Of a stretch of DNA of 64,000 bases, positions 47,106-56,903 are shown one piece after another. Source of the DNA: Schistocerca nitens (taxonomy: Eukaryota; Arthropoda; Insecta; Orthoptera; Acrididae); NCBI RefSeq assembly GCF_023898315.1, contig NC_064617.1, forward strand, positions 621,045,000 through 621,108,999. The letters are read 5' to 3'. The notes under the pieces were generated by a model, which was not told where the DNA came from, did no database searches, and saw nothing but the letters and a program-made list of their open reading frames with translations. The translations under genes and the position numbers were made by a program. Position 1 is the first letter of the stretch. Each line of letters begins with the position of its first letter.

Positions 47106-47307
47106 CAAAAAATGGTTCAAATCCTCTGAGCACTATGGGACTTAACATCTTAGGTCATCAGTCCTCTAGAACTTAGAACTACTTAAACATAACTAACCTA
47201 AGGACATCACACACATCCATGCCCGTGGCAGGATTCGAACCTGCGACCGTAGCAGTCCCGCGGTTCCGGACTGCAGCGCCTACAACCGCACGGCCACCGC
47301 GGCCGGC
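47106..47307 (-). mobile_element. tRNA-derived SINE, family A1, full length
   Basis: On the minus strand it begins gccggccgcggtggccgtgc (A-box region), continues through a B-box (ggttcgaatcc, near 47235) and the block 'ctgccacgggcatggatgtg', then a body with 'ttaagtagttctaagttcta', and ends 'ggatttgaaccattttttga'. This is the most complete family-A copy in the window. Confidence 0.9.
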
Positions 47308-47314
47308 ACTAATG

Positions 47315-48258
47315 AACAAACTACGAGTTTGCAGAACATCAGATCAACTGTGTGAGTGAATGAAAGAGTTTCTAGGAAACAGAGGGCAACATTACATTCT
47401 CAACGACGTGAAGTCTTCGGGCATTAAGTAAGTCCCTCACTTTTCACAATGTATGCAAATAACATCTTACACTAAGTCGAGATTTCTATGATGATTTTCG
47501 GGATGATACAATTGTATAGAGAGAAATCGCAACGTTATAAAAGTGTAGACCTGGAGAAGATCGACACTTGGTGCAGGGAATGCCAGTTGACCCTTAATAT
47601 AAACAAATGTAACTTATTACATTAATAGAGACCGATTGTTTTATGATTACACGATTGGAGATCTATTACTGAAAGCCGTTACTTCCAGAAAATATCTAGG
47701 AGTACGCGTACAAAGCGCTGTAACGTGAAACATTCCCGTAAAACCTATCGCAGGAAAGGCAGATGCCAGACTGATATTCATGTCAAGGATCCTCAGGAAA
47801 TATAGTCAATCAACAATACTTGAATATTAGTCGTCAGTATGGGATTTGTACTTGACAAAATTGACAGAGGAAACAGCGAATATCGAAGGAAAAGAGCACA
47901 TTTCTTTAGGGGTTCATTTGGTAAACACGGAAACGTCGCGGAGATTGATCAGTCGACTCTAGTAACAGACGCTGGAAGAGGTGATATGCATCTCGGCGTG
48001 GATGACTGTTAAAGTTCCGAGTGTGTCCGTACGCTGAAGAGTCAGCAAACACATTGCTTGCTCCTGCGTCTATCTCGGGAAACGACCATGAAGTTAAGCT
48101 GAGAAAAATTCGAGAACACACAGAGTCTTACCGTCAGAGGTACTTCTCGCGAGCCATACTTGACTTCAACAAGAAAAGGGGTAGGAACGGTAGTACACAA
48201 AATACTCTCAGCCACCCACCGCAAGATGACCTGAGGAGTGTAGATGTAGACTTATAAA
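47315..48258 (+). mobile_element. CR1-like LINE 3' portion
   Basis: Plus-strand fragments of the C-terminal half of a LINE ORF: KSVDLEKIDTWCREWQLTLN followed by INKCNLLH (47540-47620), then the KYLGVRVQ-like block near 47690, FGKHGNVAEIDQ (47910-47950) and the terminal YRQRYFSRAILDFNKKRGRN (48130-48190). The 3' end is ...gaggagtgtagatgtagac at 48235-48252. Frameshifts abound. Confidence 0.7.
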
Positions 48259-48259
48259 T

Positions 48260-50725
48260 TGATCCGTCAGGTTTTTATTCAGTAGCTCTTTTGCCTATGT
48301 TAAGGGCGAGTCTATCCCATCCCAACCCATCGACTACTTTTATCAAGTTAAAAACAAAAGTGATAAATCTTCCTTTTCTTTCCAATATACTTCTCTCTTC
48401 TGAAAGCTTTCTGTTCTGCTCCCGTGATTCTCTTCACCTTGAAATACGTTGTATAGATACAACCTGTTTTCTTGCCTACCTCCGGATGGCCTGTTTCTGT
48501 GGAGTCCATTCAAGCAAGTTGGGTGTTGCCTCACATGATGTACGCAGCGCTACGTCCTGGAAGACGCATTTTCCACCCCTGTCCCAGAAGAACGATGTTG
48601 AAATTACCGCATCATAGTTCTGAGTCCATTCAGATCGTTATGCATTGCGCCTCGAGGTAGCAGATGATGCACATCATTGCTGTATTACTTACAACCATTA
48701 CACGAATAAACCAAATGTACTGTCGACCAGCATGATAACACCCCTTGCACTCTCATGACAACTGACATTAATAAGGATTAATTTTATGAACATGAACTGA
48801 AGGTCTTGTCATATTATCAGTAGCGTCAAGATTAAATGAAGTGTACTTGCTGGATTATCATTTACGCTGACCACGCCTCACAGAGGAGCGGTGATATTCT
48901 CTACAAAGCCACTTGACATGGTCAATATTTGGGAACTTCGCTTGGATTTACGAACCTCCCAAATAGCATTATTCGATCGATGATGAGATACAGGGATGTA
49001 CGCTGCTGTTAATGTTTTTTGTGTCCCTACGTAATGCTGTAAGTATGTACAGTCTTCTGCAGCGTATTAACATAACTTCCAGGTTAGATTCGCTACAAGC
49101 CTTTCTGCTAGCAGAAAAATTTGTTGTTTTTTTTAAAAAAATCTTTTAACTTGCACCATCTATTAAATTTGCTTATGCGAAGCGTGCTCCAGGTGCAATC
49201 TGTCAAAGATGTGTTAAGTATACACAGATACTTCCCTTGTAGACGCAGAATAGCTACCGCATAGCTATCTGTCGTTATGGCTGTCCCGTGATGGCAAAGA
49301 CTGATACGTTGTACGTGGCTAACATTTAGTTATGCTCTCACCATATCACACCGCGGTAGGAACAGACAGATAACTCAAACATGCAATACTCGAGAATATC
49401 GACTTAAAGACTTCTTTAGAACTTACATTGAAATAGTACAAGGCACGTTAAAATTTTAAGTAAGTGTTCTGGCAGTAAATTCGATTACATTCTATACAAC
49501 TGTTATGTTGTAATCGAATGTGAGTTGTTATTAAGTAACTGTTACTGAGTTCTTCGAGTTGTGCCACTATTCATGCTGTTCTAAAAATTTTTGTTTTTCT
49601 CAGAACCACTTTCGCCAATTTCCATCTCAAGTACTTTGTTTTACTTGTCGTACATACGAACCTGCATTAGGCCAACGTAGTACATAAGTCAGCAAAAAAA
49701 AATAAAAAATACAAGTTAAAATTTTTTATTAGAAAACTACGGAATACAAAATATAATCTATGAAATTTAATACAATTTAATATGGAAGAACAATGAGGTA
49801 CAATTTAAGGAACGCAATTTCCGAAAATGTAGGATCCTAAATGGGCTTACATAATGTAGGAGTACGTTTCGTCGAGAAAAAGAATTCAGTGTGAACTTTC
49901 TTTACAGACAAAAATTTCCACTTTATCCTTGTGCGCTGCAAAGCACGACTTTTCGAAGTATTTACAGCAGCTGCGATCGTTAAAATAGTGTCTGTTCCTT
50001 CACACAAGCATGCACACACGCCTCAAGCACATTGTAACTTAAGATACACTCTATAAACAATGTCTTTGTAACAATCAGTGAAATGAAAAATTACGTTCAG
50101 CTTACCTCATACATGAAATGTGTTACAACTCAGAATGTGCCGCTCTTCTCTACTGACCCACGCTCTGTTCTTGTCCATGCGAATCATAAAATAGCCTACA
50201 AAAAAACTGACACAACTGCCCTGAATTGGATAAATCGCAAGGTAGAGATGTGACGTTTGTATTGCACGTTGGGGCACCGTACACGTATCATTTGTATTAA
50301 TGGAGATTGATTTATAAAACTAAAATTTATTTTAATTTAATTATCTTTTGTCGGCAAATAATTATGATACCAATAATAAAACGTAAGGCATTTCAGTGTT
50401 AAATGTTAATTAATGAGGTTTAATTAATTGAATTTGACAGCTCGCAGCCAGAAAATTTAGTGAATACTGAAATGCGAGGAATCTCCTGTTGCATCGAACC
50501 AGACATAATAATACCATGCGGGTGTTTCCCACTCGTCGGGTTACGCTGTTTCATACACCGCAGAATGATATAGCTTAGGTACAAAAATTGCCTACATCTA
50601 AATTAACATATAATTTCACAGAGCACGAAATTCGGATGGAAACAGTCAGCTACTGAAAACCTGCAGGTAGGTGAAATTTCTCGCATAAACAAAAATAACC
50701 GATTTACTTTGGAATGGCTGCCAGC
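48260..50725. other. Unassigned stretch
   Basis: No gene or repeat family assigned. Open frames at 48291-48617 and 49837-50019 show no domain. The region 49690-50460 is AT-rich. Confidence 0.3.
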
Positions 50726-50729
50726 TTCG

Positions 50730-51600
50730 TGGAATAACAATTTTTAGATTTCCAGAACGTTTTTAAAACTGTACCTCACAAGCGACTTATAATCAAATTG
50801 TGTGTCCACGAAGTATCATCTGAATTGTGTGACTGGATTCGTGGTTTCCTGTCAGAAAGGTTATATTTCGTAGTAACTGACAGAAAGTCATCGGGTAAAC
50901 ATAAGTAATATCTGGTGTCCGCCGAGGTAGTGCTGTTTCTGATCTACATAAGCGATTTAATTGAAAATCTGAGTAAGACTCTTAGATATATTTGCAGATG
51001 ATGATGTCGTTTATCGTCTTATAAAATCATCAGATGATCAAAAGAAATTGAAAAACAATTTAGACAACATATCTGCACTGTGCGAAAGGTGGCTATTGAC
51101 TTTAAATAAGAAAAGTATGAAGTCTTCCACGTGAGTAGCAATACGAATGCACAAAATTTCACTTACACGATAAATTATACAGATGTAAAGGCTCTAAATT
51201 CTGCTAAATACGTAGGGTTTATAATTACGAATAATGTGAGTTGGAACGATCACATCAGTTATGTTGTGCGCAAAACAAACCAAAGACTACGATTTAATGA
51301 CAGACACTGAAGAATATCCTCATGGGTCACTCCTTCTATTCTGTCGAGGAGTTCTTTAAGAAATTAAGCTGATTTCTGCCTTAAATTGTTGATTGCGTTC
51401 ACATGAACTTACGATTTGTCTTTTTTGTTAATAATCATTTTATTTTATGTACTTTTATGTACTTTTATGTACTTAAATTGTTGATTGCGTTCACATGAAC
51501 TTACGATTTGTCTTTTTTGTTAATAATCATTTTATTTTATGTACTTTTATGTACTTTTATGTTGTAATTTCATGTACAGACACGTTCCATTACCTTGGAG
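50730..51600 (+). mobile_element. LINE RT C-terminal half and 3' UTR
   Basis: Fragments: 'gacttataatcaaattgtgtg' through 'gactggattcgtggtttcctgtc' (..I.WI..FL..R), 'atctggtgtccgccgaggtagtgct' (SGVPQGS-type), 'gatctacataagcgatttaattga' (IYI.DL), and LCAKGGY-type and 'cttacacgataaattatac' downstream. The 3' UTR contains a 92-bp tandem duplication and ends with 'acacgttccattaccttggag' near 51600, a 3' end I recall for these LINEs. Many stops. Confidence 0.65.
51381..51563. repeat. 92-bp tandem duplication in LINE 3' UTR
   Basis: Two identical adjacent units starting ttaaattgttgattgcgttc at 51381 and 51473. Each ends in repeats of 'atgtactttt'. Confidence 0.92.
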
Positions 51601-51649
51601 AATTGCTCCTCAATTTGGTCATTCGGAATTAGATGCGTAAAAAAGGAAA

Positions 51650-52275
51650 GAAAAGAAAAAAGAACCTGAGAAATGCAGCAGGTCTACTAAAGAGGCTGTC
51701 TACACCACAATTGTCCCTCTTTTTCTAAAATATTATTGGGCAGTTCGGGGTCCCCATCAGATAGGGTCGACCGAGGACACCGGAAAAGTTCAAAAAGGGG
51801 CATCTCTTTTTGTGCTATCTCGGAATACGGGATGGAGGACCACGGATATGATACATGAATTGCCGGCCAAAGTGGCCGAATGGTTCGAATCCTGCCTCGG
51901 GCATGGATGTGTGTGATGTCCTTAGGTTATTTAGGTTTAAGTAGTTCTAAGTTCTAGGGACTGATGACCTCAGAAGTTGAGTCCCATACTGCTCAGAGCC
52001 ATTTGAACCATTTGATACGCGAATTGGAGAGGAAATCAATCGTTGTGGCACCAACTATCTCCTCAGAGTCTGAAAGTATTTTGTTGGTGCCTACCTACAA
52101 AGGGAGGAATGATCATCACAATAAAATAAGAGAAATTAGAGCTCTCACACAAATATTTAAGTGTTCGTTTACCCAGAATGCTGCCATAGGGCGGAACGGT
52201 AGAGAAATAGCTTGAATGTGGTTCCATGAACACTCTGCCAGGCACTTAATGACGAACTGCAGATTAATCATGTAG
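51650..52275 (+). mobile_element. CR1-like LINE 3' end, split by a SINE
   Basis: Before the SINE: NAAGLLKRLSTPQLSLFF, YYWAVRGPHQIGSTEDTGKV-type fragment and 'tctctttttgtgctatctcg' (51655-51850). After it: 'gaaagtattttgttggtgcctacc' and GRNDHHNKIREIRALTQIFK (52070-52165), CSFTQNAAIGRNGREIA, and the 3' tail 'ctctgccaggcacttaatg...gtagatgtagatg' to 52275. The two sides are contiguous once the SINE and its target-site duplication are removed. Confidence 0.85.
51863..52013 (+). mobile_element. tRNA-derived SINE, family A1, with deletion inside the tRNA head
   Basis: Target-site duplication gatacatgaattg (51850-51862) and gatacgcgaattg (52014-52026), 11 of 13 identical. The head reads ccggccaaagtggccgaatg and jumps directly to gttcgaatcc, so the part between the A-box side and the B-box (about 58 bp relative to the copy at 47 kb) is missing. 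Body and 3' end (agagccatttgaacca) are normal. Confidence 0.9.
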
Positions 52276-52344
52276 ATGTAGATGTGGAAATTATTAGATT
52301 CACTTTCTGGCGCAGAGGGAACGTAAGCTAACCTATACACCACT

Positions 52345-52510
52345 ATGTCATCCGTAACTGTGTTCGATTCCTCTTTCGGGCATGTGTGTGTGTGTGTGTA
52401 TGTGTGTGTGTGTGTGTGTGTTGTCCTTAGTGTAAGTTAGTTTAAGTTAGATCAAGTAGTGTTTAAGCTTAGGGAGCGATGACCTCTACAGTTTGTTCCA
52501 ATAAGACCTT
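52345..52510 (+). mobile_element. tRNA-derived SINE, family A2, with (GT)n
   Basis: Degenerate B-box (gtgttcgattcc), 'tttcgggcat' and an expanded (GT)n at 52384-52421 interrupted by one 'at', then 'taagttagtttaagttagat' and 'gcttagggagcgatgacct'. Same subfamily as 6246-6480. Confidence 0.8.
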
Positions 52511-54747
52511 ACAACAAAGTTCCTAATAGGTTTTGCACCACCTGGAACTTTACGACGCATGTGGGCTTAGATTATAGGGAGGCAGAGAATGAAAAAAAAT
52601 AAGTTTCATGAATCTATAAAAGCAGCTTCACTAGTCAAATCAAGAAGCAGCGTATCTGACACTTGCTTTAGTAGCTGGGTGCATGCACACACTTCAATGA
52701 CAATCATCAGAGGTCAAACGCTCGTTGGTAAAGAGCGCCACTGTTCTGCATTAAAATCGCAATACCTACGGGCTATAAATTGTCGAGGGCGCTCAGCAAC
52801 TGATGCAGTTGACTGAGAGTGATCAGTAAGTGGCCGATCTTTAGTGTCTTGTGGTTCAATTGTCATATATTGACGACTTAATGACTTCTATGTTGTTACG
52901 CTTAAGGCTACTGGGAGCCATAAAGGACACTCCAAGATAGGGAATCAGAGACACAATGCAGAGAGCAGGCAAAAGTGGTAGCGCTTAGGTTACTGGAGCT
53001 ACACAATAACAATAGAGCCCGGCAAATTGCAATGGTCTGGGCAGCTGACCCAGGGGTGAAGTTACACTTCAGACAGTTAACAGGTCACTCCACCCACTAC
53101 TTAGACGCTATTATATGACCTCACGGTAGAAGCTGGCCTCGAAAAGGCACGTCTTAGCAGAGGCAGCAGCTTTGATACTTGCTCGCGAGAACTGCAACGA
53201 CAGTGGGTTTACACAGGTTAGAGTGCTAATACAGCAGCTCCCATTCTCAAAAGGGTGGAGGGCGGGGCCTAGTGACGTAAAACACTGCGGTCGCTGGCTA
53301 CAATAGGAGCGAGAGTGACGTGTAGTTTTCAGCTCAACGATGTTGATACCAAACTTGGCGTTTGTTAGCGTAAAATCCAGAAGCATATCTACCTATGGAG
53401 TAAGAGTAGGGGAGGAATCTAGATGAGATCGGCCACAGACGTTTTGGAGGTTCCGAGACTCGCGAGATGGTCCGAAACTTGTTAACTGCCGGTGAATTGG
53501 ATATAGGAAGGGAGAAATAGTGCGCAGCCACGATTCTTTAAATACCCATGATTTTGTATTCAGAGGGCGTTCTCTGTCAGATCGCTGGGGCGCCGACTCC
53601 GTGTCGCTCATACCAGGCTCGGTAAGCTACGACATATATATTTTTCTCACTTCGAGGACTGCCCACAAGTCCGTACTTGAATTAGCCTTCAGTGTAGTAG
53701 GAAGCCTGATCGCAAATAAATAGTGTTGATATGACGTCTGAATTCCATGAGTTTCCAGATGCAAGCATCCTGTCGATCCTAGAATTCGCGCCTCTCGTGA
53801 CAGTTACTGGCGCCCATCCAAATCACTGAGAATTTGTTTTTCTGCTCCTCAACGCTATTAAATTGTAGACCTCAAACCACCTGTTTTCCATCAAATATAA
53901 CGTCTCTATGACGTCTGTATGACGTCGCTGCTTTGGACACTAATTTAGCGGCATATATCCATTGCTTACACCCAGGCAGCAAAGTAAACGTCGGAGCTCC
54001 AAATGATGCTTCGAGCCGTCTTGACGGTTAGGACACCGTTGGTGACAGAACGAGCTCTTGTGATGTATACTGAGAACACCAGTCTAATGCCTCTTGTATT
54101 ACACTTGTGGCTGTACGTGGCATTTTTCTGTGGTCAAAACAATAATACGAAAGAGGTTTCCTGTGTACAAAACCAACTATGAAGGTCATGGGTGTGGTAG
54201 AGGAGAACTGGCGGAACAAGTTCGCAGGGCACTTTTATCGTGAACTATGCCGGCTACAGCGCTACCGATAATCGATGATTAATGCTTTCGTCTGCCGAGG
54301 GCTCTCACAATTGATCGAATATCTTAGAGCGAAGAATAACTTTATAAGTAGTCCACACTTCTACTTGAAAATGATAAACGTATGAAAGTGACAACAGTTT
54401 TCGGTAGGTTATTTCGGGGTTGTGCAGATAATGTACGTTCCGCTGGACAATAAAAATCATGGAAAAGCTATTTAATAAAGTTATTAGTAAAAAGATTAAT
54501 TGTACAATGTATAGAGTGGAATTCGTTATGGTAAACTTTAGGTATGTGACAATGAATGTATCTGTTCGTTCTATCAAATGATTACTGTAAATTAACTTGT
54601 AGAGCCTTGTCCTTGATTCTGTTTTGTTTTTAGTCTGTCTTTGCATTGCATGGTTCACAAGTTGATAGTGCCATCAGTACTGTTTATGGATACAGGCATG
54701 AAGATGGCGCACTGAAGCGCCGAAACTGATAACTACACAATAAATAA
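52511..54747. other. Unassigned stretch
   Basis: No gene recognised. A G/C-balanced part at 53100-53640 has open frames on both strands (for example 53393-53611 minus) without domains. Confidence 0.3.
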
Positions 54748-54786
54748 GATCATAAGGACGGCTGTAAGCGTTTCGTTTTCTTACAA
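54748..54786. repeat. End of the repeat also seen at 6060
   Basis: gatcataaggacggctg followed by aagcgtttcgttttcttacaa; in reverse complement it aligns with 6060-6098. The sequence to its left (tgaagatggcgcactgaagcgccgaaactg) probably belongs to the same repeat. Confidence 0.6.
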
Positions 54787-55134
54787 CAAAAATTCTGTTT
54801 CCCAAAGTGATCTTCCCAATGGCAGAGAAAATATGAGCATGGGAAATAGGAACAAATTCGTACAGAGAGAAGATACTCTACAAGGCAAAACCACAAAAAT
54901 TATGTGTGAGGCGGGATGAGTGACGCCTGGTTGACTGACGCCTTTCAACTTGTGCTTTTGTGCAGGGTCATTCAAGTCGACTGATGCGTGATACTACTTG
55001 AGGTTGTATTTCAATCACATTGCTTCGCAATTGCATGTTATTGATGTAGGATAAAATGGACTACCACAGGTGCTGGAACTGGATATCATTATTTGTCCTC
55101 ACTTACGACTAGTTAAAATTCACAACACGATATA

Positions 55135-55792
55135 CCGGGTGATCAAAAAGTCAGTATAAATTTGAAAACTTAATAAACCACGGAATAATGTAGGTACAGA
55201 GGTAAAAACTGACACACATGCTTGAAATGACACGGGATTTTATTAGAACAAAAAAACAAATGTTGCTAGACGCGTGAAAGATCTCTTGCGCGCGTCGTTT
55301 GGTGATGATCGTGTGCTCAGCCGCCACTTTCATCATGCTTGGCCTCCCAGGTCCCCAGACCTCAGTCCGTGCGATTATTGGCTTTGGGGTTACCTGAAGT
55401 CGCAAGTGTATCGTGATCGACCGATATCTCTAGGGATGCTGAAAGACAACATCCGACGCCAATGCCTCACCATAACTCCAGACATGCTTTACAGTGCTGT
55501 TAACAACATTATTCCTCGACTACAGCTATGTTGAGAAATGATGGTGGACATATTGAGCATTTCCTGTAAATAACATCATCTTTACTTTGCCTTACTTTGT
55601 TATGCTAATTATTGCTACTCTGATCAGATGAAGCGCCATCTGTTGGACATTTTCTGAACGTTTGTATTTTTTTTTTGTTCTAATAAAACCCCATGTCATT
55701 CCAAGCATGTGTGTCAATTTGTACCTCTCTGTCTACATTATTCGGTGATTTATACAGTTTTCAAATTTATACTGTTTTTTTTTCTCACCCAG
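55135..55792 (+). mobile_element. mariner-type element with long terminal inverted repeats, internally deleted (658 bp)
   Basis: Bounded by TA at 55133-55134 and 55793-55794. The first and last 120 or so bases are inverted copies of each other (left starts ccgggtgatcaaaaagtcag; right, complemented, starts ctgggtgagaaaaaaaaaca; both continue gtataaatttgaaaac and later gacacacatgctt). Between them is the C-terminal part of a transposase: RHFHHAWPPRSPDLSPCDYW, LWGYLKSQVYRDRP and NNIIPRLQLC ending at 55534. The third catalytic residue (CDYW Asp) is kept, but everything upstream is lost. A transposase would have to be supplied by another copy. Confidence 0.88.
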
Positions 55793-55794
55793 TA

Positions 55795-56193
55795 TTTAGA
55801 TACACTTGTCATTTTCTTGCACTTATAACACTGGGGCTATGTAATACTTCTGGATTTCGGTTTGTAAGGTTCCTTCCCAGGATTCACTCGATAGTTTGGT
55901 TCAGATCATAATAGATGAGGCATGACGAAAGAGACAGGGTGAGAGGAAGACAACACATAGTGCACGGGGTACTAATTCTATCAGACATTGCGCCAAGTTT
56001 GTGGAAGGGTGATCTGATGAGCTGCCGGCACAGGAGCCAGCGCTCAGAATTTTTTATACTCATGCATTAATGTTTGAGAAAGTATAATTCAGAATTTATT
56101 GTCTGCAGTGCTAAACACACTCTCAATAGCAAGCTCTAATCCACTTATTTCAGTTCTGACCACACGACTAGGATCTTGCGTGCCACATAGTGT

Positions 56194-56229
<36 letters not shown>

Positions 56230-56400
56230 CTTCATTCAACTGTAGGTCTCTTTCTACAATTATATAGGGCATGTCAAGGTATTTACAAATTTAGATCAAT
56301 TTAAAATAATCTAATTCGTATACATATATATTTAAAGACTTCTAGTTAGAGACAATCATTAGATTTACTCCTGGTATACAATACTTTTTTTACAAATAAC
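55795..56400. other. Unassigned stretch with (AGT)n
   Basis: No gene recognised. A (gta/tag)n triplet microsatellite lies at 56192-56229. Confidence 0.4.
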
Positions 56401-56404
56401 TTAT

Positions 56405-56600
56405 GAAATGAAACTTCCTGGCAGATTAAAACTGTGTGCCAGACCGAGACTCGAACTCGGGACCTTTGTCTTTCGCGGGCAAGTGCTCTGCCATCTGAGC
56501 TACCGAAGCACGACTCACGCCCGGTCCTCAAAGCTTTACTTCAGCCAGTATCTCGTCTCCTACCTTCCAAACTTCACAGAAGCTCTCCTGCGAACCTTGC
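56405..56600 (-). mobile_element. tRNA-derived SINE, family C
   Basis: Minus strand: 'gtgcttcggtagctcagatg' (A-box), 'cttgcccgcgaaagacaaag' (anticodon-like arm), 'ggtcccgagttcgagtctcg' (B-box), then 'cagttttaatctgccaggaa'. The tRNA-like part is nearly cloverleaf-complete but lacks a canonical anticodon loop and is fused to a longer body on both sides, so this is a SINE and not a tRNA gene. A (CA)n tract follows at 56608-56634. Confidence 0.85.
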
Positions 56601-56903
56601 ACTCACTACACACACACACACACACACACACACATACTGGTAATCTCTGGGCCATTTTCTGTACTGCAACTTCCCATTTGCTGTCCTGAAAAACTAAGTC
56701 AGCATCCCTCCATAATCAGTGAAATGTTCAGCTCAGAAAGTGGAAGAGGTGTTAGTACTGTATTACACATAGCTTGTGGGTAGGTTTTTCTAGAAAGAAA
56801 AACAGAAGGAGAAAAACATAATGTGAAGGTGTAATGTGGAATGTTGGATATTTCTTATTCATTATTATTATTGTTTATTTGTATAACATTTTTTATCAAA
56901 CCC

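Noticed and set aside
56430..56515. Possible tRNA gene on the minus strand
   Set aside because: A- and B-boxes are good, but the anticodon loop is not canonical and the sequence continues into the conserved SINE body on both sides.
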